A stretch of DNA of 36,975 bases, from the NCBI GenBank assembly GCA_903838675.1, contig CAILZI010000018.1, positions 1 to 36,975 on the forward strand. Reading direction: 5' to 3'. The notes beneath the pieces were generated by a model, which was not told the origin of the DNA, did not search any database, and saw nothing but the letters and a program-made list of their open reading frames with translations. Of this stretch, positions 33,569-36,975 are shown piece by piece; position 1 is the stretch's first letter; every line of letters starts with the position of its first letter. This DNA comes from an uncultured Verrucomicrobiota bacterium. Its GTDB lineage: Bacteria; Verrucomicrobiota; Verrucomicrobiia; Verrucomicrobiales; Verrucomicrobiaceae. Made by a program: the position numbers and the translations under genes.

Positions 33569-34912
33569 ATGATTTTTCGCTCTGCTGTTTCCACGTGTCT
33601 TGCCGCGGTTGTCTGCGGGCTGCTATTGAGTCCGGGTGCTGTGCGGGCGCAGCTGCGGATGCCGGCGGTGTTCAGTGATCATGCGATGATCCAGGCGGAC
33701 AAGCCGGTGGAGATCTGGGGCTGGGCGACGCCGGGCAAGGTGGTGGGGGTGACCTTTACGCCGAAGGAGGACAAGGGGTTCCAGATGTGGGTGAAGGCTG
33801 GTGCGGAGGGCCGGTGGCAGGCCCAACTGCCCAAGGTGAAGGCGGGCACGAGGGCGGAGCTGGAAGTGCACACGCACGATGAGACGCCGATCAAGATCGC
33901 TGATGTGCTGGCGGGCGAGGTGTGGCTGTGCAGCGGGCAGAGCAACATGAGCTACCTGCTGACGACGACGGGGCGGAAGCCGAATGAATCGACGGGGCCG
34001 GAGATCCTGGCGGAGGCGCAGAAGAATGCGACGGAGGCGCAGGGGGCGCTGCGATACTTTGCGGTGAGTGCGAAGCGTGCGGACGTGCCGCTGGAGGATG
34101 TGCCGGGGCGCTGGGTGGTGGCCAAACCGGAGAGCTGCGGCGGGTGCTTTGCGCTGTCGTGGAATTTTGCCGTGGCGCTGCACCAGCGGCTGCATGTGCC
34201 GGTGGGCGTGATCAACACGGCGATCGGCGGCACGGCCATCGAGCCGTGGACGCCGCGCCCGGAGCTGGAAGCGTGCGCCGTGGGTGCGGCGACGATAGCG
34301 CGGTATCAGGCGAAGCTGGACAGCGTGGGGCCGGAGGTGAAAGCGAAGTATGAGAGCGATCTGGCGGCGTGGACGCAGCGCTACGCGACGCCGGAGTTGC
34401 AGCAGCGGAACCTGAGCTCCAAGCCGATCCTGGCGGATGGCAACAGCAACATGCCCTCACGACTTTACAACGGCATGGTGCATGGTCTGGAGCCTTACAC
34501 GCTGAAGGGTTTTCTGTGGTTTCAGGGCGATGGCAACTTCGGCAATCCGCAGGAGTATGGGGTGCTGGTGCAGACGCTGATCCGCGCGTGGCGCGGCCAC
34601 TTCAAGGATGACACCCTGCCCTTCTACTACGTGGAGATGCAGAACTACCGCAAGCCGCAGGAGGCGCCGGTGGAGCCGAACCCGATGAGCCTGATCCGCG
34701 AGGCGCAGCAGGGTGCGCTGCTGCTGCCGCACACGGACGTGGCGGCATCGCTGGACCAGGGCATCGACAAGCCGGACTACGAGGCGCATTTCCCCAACAA
34801 GAAGGTGCTGGGCGAACGCATGGCGGGTCTGGCGCTGAACAATCTGTATGGTCAGCCCGGGCTCGTGCACAGCCCGGCTTTCAAAAGCTGGGCGGTGGAA
34901 GCGGGCGGCTAG
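33569..34912 (+). CDS. Sialate O-acetylesterase-like SGNH hydrolase, 5' part up to in-frame amber
   Basis: 447 residues from the ATG at 33569-33571, which opens a signal peptide (MIFRSAVSTCLAAVVCGLLL); upstream ATGs at 33518 and 33557 are less likely. The sequence is of the sialate O-acetylesterase/9-O-acetylesterase type: PAVFSDHAMIQADKPVEIWG at the start, block I GEVWLCSGQSNMSY with nucleophile Ser125, INTAIGGTAIEPWTP, GFLWFQGDGN, and a late segment DQGIDKPDYEAHFPNKKVLG that should hold the catalytic Asp/His. The frame stops at a TAG (34910-34912), but the next 88 codons in the same frame (34913-35176) encode the missing C-terminal domain. A single A-to-T change in an AAG would explain it. 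All catalytic blocks lie before the stop, so a truncated enzyme might still fold. Confidence 0.85.
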   Translation: MIFRSAVSTCLAAVVCGLLLSPGAVRAQLRMPAVFSDHAMIQADKPVEIWGWATPGKVVGVTFTPKEDKGFQMWVKAGAEGRWQAQLPKVKAGTRAELEVHTHDETPIKIADVLAGEVWLCSGQSNMSYLLTTTGRKPNESTGPEILAEAQKNATEAQGALRYFAVSAKRADVPLEDVPGRWVVAKPESCGGCFALSWNFAVALHQRLHVPVGVINTAIGGTAIEPWTPRPELEACAVGAATIARYQAKLDSVGPEVKAKYESDLAAWTQRYATPELQQRNLSSKPILADGNSNMPSRLYNGMVHGLEPYTLKGFLWFQGDGNFGNPQEYGVLVQTLIRAWRGHFKDDTLPFYYVEMQNYRKPQEAPVEPNPMSLIREAQQGALLLPHTDVAASLDQGIDKPDYEAHFPNKKVLGERMAGLALNNLYGQPGLVHSPAFKSWAVEAGG

Positions 34913-35176
34913 GTGCGCGTCAAACTGGAGCACGCCGAGGGCCTGCGCATGCGCGGCACGGCGGGGCTGAGGGGCTTTGCCATCAAGTCTGCCGAGAGCG
35001 GCTGGCTGTGGGCGCAGGCAAGCATCGAGGGTGAAGAGCTGGTGCTGTGGCATGAGCAAGTCACGACGCCGGTGGCGGTGCGGTATGCGTGGGCGTTTAA
35101 TCCGCTGCTGAGTGTGGAGAACAAGGCCGGGCTGCCGCTGCGGCCGTTCAGGACGGACATGGAGAGCAAGGAGTGA
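34913..35176 (+). pseudogene. In-frame continuation of the sialate O-acetylesterase-like gene
   Basis: Starts directly after the TAG in the same frame and reads VRVKLEHAEGLRMRGTAGLR, then GFAIKSAESGWLWAQASIEG, and AVRYAWAFNPLLSVENKAGL before ending PFRTDMESKE and a TGA. This is the standard C-terminal beta domain of the family. GTG right after the TAG could restart translation, but a separate function for this piece is unlikely. Together with the 5' part the original gene spans 33569-35176. Confidence 0.8.
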
Positions 35177-35249
35177 GGCGAGGATGGCATTGAATGGTAG
35201 AACGCACGGGGCTGCGTCTTTCGAGAGTCTCGTGGTGTGCGTGTGCTGG

Positions 35250-35307
35250 CCGGCCTGCGAATGACGGCTGCTTGGGACAAGCAGCCCTACCTGGCGCCGG
35301 GCCCGCT
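35250..35307. repeat. Hairpin element related to those at 6840-6900 and 7000-7062
   Basis: Arms GGCTGCTTG (35266-35274) and CAAGCAGCC (35278-35286) pair around GGA, with CCTGCGAATGAC before and CCTACCTGGCGCCGGGC after. The minus strand of 6840-6900 has the same loop and flanks but arms GGCGGTTTG/CAAACCGCC. Two base pairs differ and both are kept paired. It lies between the esterase gene and a convergent membrane protein gene. Confidence 0.75.
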
Positions 35308-35554
35308 ACTTTTCCTGCCGGGGGTGGCAGCGAGTGCAGACGCCCCAGTTCCAGCCGTAGGCGACCAATGGATTTTGCGTGGCGATCCGCTGGCCGCATT
35401 TGTCACACTTCAGGGTGAAACAGATGATGGTGCCAAGGACGGCCCAGGCAAAGAGCAGGTAGACCCCATAGGGGAACATCGTGGCTGCGATGAAGCAGGC
35501 CGGCAGGGTGAGGACGATGCCGAGATGTACTTTCTGAGCGGTGCTCATTGCCAT
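35306..35554 (-). CDS. Membrane protein with C-terminal zinc ribbon
   Basis: About 82 residues from the ATG at 35552-35554; the frame upstream is basic and not protein-like. Two hydrophobic helices (VHLGIVLTLPACFIAATMF and YGVYLLFAWAVLGTIICF) lead straight into a treble-clef or ribbon-type zinc site, CDKCGQ and CTRCH about 20 residues apart. The ribbon should sit on one side of the membrane. No named family. The gene's stop lies just inside the hairpin repeat at 35250-35307. Confidence 0.65.
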   Translation of the reverse strand: MAMSTAQKVHLGIVLTLPACFIAATMFPYGVYLLFAWAVLGTIICFTLKCDKCGQRIATQNPLVAYGWNWGVCTRCHPRQEK

Positions 35555-35727
35555 GGTCTGGATGCTGGCAGAGCGGAGGCGTATGTCAACGCGACGGTGA
35601 CGGGTGGGCTGCGGCCTGCGTCTATTGCGCGCCTCTCTTTTTTTTGAGTTGCCTTCGGAGCCGAGACTCAATTACGCTGCGCGCCTGACTTATGCCTGTC
35701 CTTGGACCTTTGATGATGGGATGAATT

Positions 35728-35859
35728 TTGGACGATGTGTGTGCCTACATCGGCAGCGTGGTGCTGTGGCTGTGGCGTGGCAGACGCTACGATCTGCCGG
35801 ATGAATGGAGGAACCTCAAGCAACTGGACAGCTGGCGGTGGAAAGGTGGGAGGCTCTGA
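35728..35859 (+). CDS. Mini-ORF with one membrane helix (TTG start)
   Basis: 43 residues from a TTG: LDDVCAYIGSVVLWLWRGRR, then YDLPDEWRNLKQLDSWRWKG. A short hydrophobic stretch is followed by an Arg cluster, and third codon positions are mostly G or C. The start is preceded by an in-frame TGA, so no longer version exists. It overlaps the next mini-ORF by 55 bases in another frame. Neither has a strong ribosome binding site. Confidence 0.3.
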   Translation: MDDVCAYIGSVVLWLWRGRRYDLPDEWRNLKQLDSWRWKGGRL

Positions 35860-35921
35860 CTGGTCTGGTGACGCTGGTGGTCGTGGGCGGACTGGTGTGG
35901 ATGTACTGCCGGTGGCCGTGA
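35805..35921 (+). CDS. 38-residue single-helix membrane mini-protein
   Basis: From an ATG at 35805-35807 the frame reads MEEPQATGQLAVERWEAL, then the hydrophobic helix TGLVTLVVVGGLVWMY and a basic end CRWP. An acidic N-terminus and a basic end after one helix are typical of small membrane proteins. It begins inside the preceding mini-ORF. It converges with the lipoprotein gene whose stop is at 35966. Confidence 0.4.
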   Translation: MEEPQATGQLAVERWEALTGLVTLVVVGGLVWMYCRWP

Positions 35922-35965
35922 TCGCGAAGGGGACGTTCGGCTTTGCGGCGGAAGGTGGGCTCCAA

Positions 35966-36595
35966 CTAATGAAGCGGCATCAAGAGCGATGCAGCGGCCC
36001 ACTTTTTGGTGATGCCGTCCACCACGTCCACGTACTGTCCGCGCTGCTTTGGGGTGAAGGGGGGCAGATCGGCGAGGGATTTTTTGATGGCGGGGTCGGC
36101 ACCGAGGTAGGCGAGGCCGAGGGTGCCGGTGGTCCAGTCGCAGCTGACGCGGAGCTCTTCATCGGCTTCGCTGCCTTCTTCATTTTTATAGCGGCGGCCG
36201 CTGAGATAGACATCGGTCTCGGCGGTGGGCTTGCCGGCTTCATCATGGCGCACGCGCTTGACGGCGGCTTTGTCGTGGGCGGCGTTGATGAGCCATTCGT
36301 CGCCTGCGGCGGGAGTGCTGCGAATGCAGATCCAGTCCGCGCCGACAGCGCGCATGCCGAGGAGGAGGCGTCTGGGGTTTTCAGCGAGACCGCGCTTATG
36401 CGGTGCCTCAAGATGAGTGAAGATTTGAGCGTCTGCGGTATTGGATGAAGGGCCGCAGGAGATGAGAAGGAGGCTCAGGAGGGCGGCTGCAAGATGCAGG
36501 CCGGACACGGCAGCCTGGGTGATGCGCCGCCGAAAGTGAATGAACAAGGCGGGTACGCGAAGGCGGTGCCTCGGGGAGAGTGCGGCGGTAGGCAT
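35966..36595 (-). CDS. Putative lipoprotein, unknown
   Basis: 209 residues; the first ~30 are basic and a start inside this stretch is possible, since the signal LHLAAALLSLLLISCGPSS with lipobox LISC begins only at residue 33. The mature part (RGLAENPRRLLLGMRAVGAD, then WICIRSTPAAGDEWLINAAH) and the C-terminal LADLPPFTPKQRGQYVDVVD look like a compact domain. No family recognised. Probably anchored in a membrane facing the periplasm. Confidence 0.65.
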   Translation of the reverse strand: MPTAALSPRHRLRVPALFIHFRRRITQAAVSGLHLAAALLSLLLISCGPSSNTADAQIFTHLEAPHKRGLAENPRRLLLGMRAVGADWICIRSTPAAGDEWLINAAHDKAAVKRVRHDEAGKPTAETDVYLSGRRYKNEEGSEADEELRVSCDWTTGTLGLAYLGADPAIKKSLADLPPFTPKQRGQYVDVVDGITKKWAAASLLMPLH

Positions 36596-36837
36596 GGAGT
36601 GAGGGGATGGCTCAGCGGTGCTGGCTGGAGCCGAGGAGTGCGATCACTCTTGCGCGGGTCTCGGGCGGGAAGCAGACGTGGAACGGATGAGTAGCATGGG
36701 AAGCATGCCTGTGCACGCCTTCATTTGGAAGGCTGAGGCAGCGGGCTGCACCGGGGTGGTGGGGAGTGCGGGGGCTGATTCCGAACCATGGATGAACTAT
36801 TGAGCCTTGCTCAATCGACTGACAAGAAGAGCGTTCC

Positions 36838-36975
36838 TTGTGGAAGTGGACTCGGTGCGTGAATGAGGCGAACTTGCTGCAGGGCTCAGTGCAGACGCTG
36901 CTGGCAGGCTTGATGTGTGGCGGAGTGATGGGTTTGCTTCCCAGGCTGGCTGCCAGAACCCAGGGGAGCACTCGC
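36838..36975 (+). CDS. Possible 5' end of a gene running off the window
   Basis: A frame open from 36823 to the window end reads, from a GTG at 36859, VNEANLLQGSVQTLLAGLMC followed by GGVMGLLPRLAARTQ. It has the look of a hydrophobic N-terminus and would start at the TTG (36838) or the GTG. No ribosome binding site is clear and most of the gene is missing. Between 36596 and 36837 I see no supportable feature. Confidence 0.25.
   Translation, partial: MWKWTRCVNEANLLQGSVQTLLAGLMCGGVMGLLPRLAARTQGSTR

Noticed and set aside
34910..34912. Amber codon as pyrrolysine or other programmed recoding
   Set aside because: The family has no special residue there, no stem-loop is evident after the codon, and a one-base change from a lysine codon is simpler.
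36612..36971. 119-codon minus-strand open frame at the right end
   Set aside because: Its translation is His/Pro/Ser-rich with no strand or helix pattern, and a plus-strand frame at the end looks more protein-like.
1..36975. tRNA, rRNA or riboswitch genes
   Set aside because: No cloverleaf, rRNA-like conserved segment or recognised riboswitch core was found by eye on either strand; a covariance search would be decisive.

Overview
The window looks like chromosomal DNA of a high-GC member of the Planctomycetes-Verrucomicrobia-Chlamydiae group, most likely a Verrucomicrobiota bacterium. The markers are a secreted planctomycete/verrucomicrobial-type cytochrome with DUF1587/1595/1592/1588/1585 modules next to a Tat-exported DUF1552 protein, two Tat-exported Gfo/Idh/MocA oxidoreductases, a sialate O-acetylesterase-like SGNH hydrolase, and many short secreted or membrane proteins of unknown function. 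The assignment is by family content only; no rRNA or tRNA gene is visible.

Layout. (1) 1-1240: two small minus-strand genes, each followed or preceded by a ~93-94 bp repeat with the layout of an integron attC site, a third partial site at the window edge and a possible truncated third cassette. (2) 1239-5401: DUF1592 cytochrome plus DUF1552 operon. (3) 5402-7100: a HEAT-like exported protein, then a gene-poor stretch with a fragment of a second DUF1552 gene and a 159-bp tandem duplication carrying palindromes. (4) 7104-19193: mainly exported proteins for carbohydrate or small-molecule metabolism (two Gfo/Idh oxidoreductases, a five-bladed-propeller glycosidase-like protein with a LamG-like end, a possible alpha-toroid enzyme, a large protein ending in a DUF59 domain), with small unknown membrane proteins and two more gene scraps. 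(5) 19194-19680: a MITE-like element with terminal inverted repeats. (6) 19681-24509: a translationally coupled pair of unknown genes and a large PAS/GAF hybrid histidine kinase with a receiver domain. (7) 24510-27779: small membrane proteins, a REP-like palindrome and an exported protein of four ~150-residue repeats. (8) 27835-36975: a beta-lactamase-like/SGNH-like multidomain hydrolase, lipoproteins, a HigBA-type toxin-antitoxin pair, the sialate O-acetylesterase-like gene broken by an in-frame amber codon, a zinc-ribbon membrane protein and two overlapping mini-ORFs.

How the genes may work together. Most recognisable products are exported and look suited to taking apart complex carbohydrates outside the cytoplasm and sensing conditions there (histidine kinase). 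That is inference from families; there is no single long operon. The most unusual content is structural: attC-like sites, a dispersed hairpin with compensatory changes, a MITE-like element and several remnants of paralogous genes, which together mark an accessory, recombination-prone stretch.
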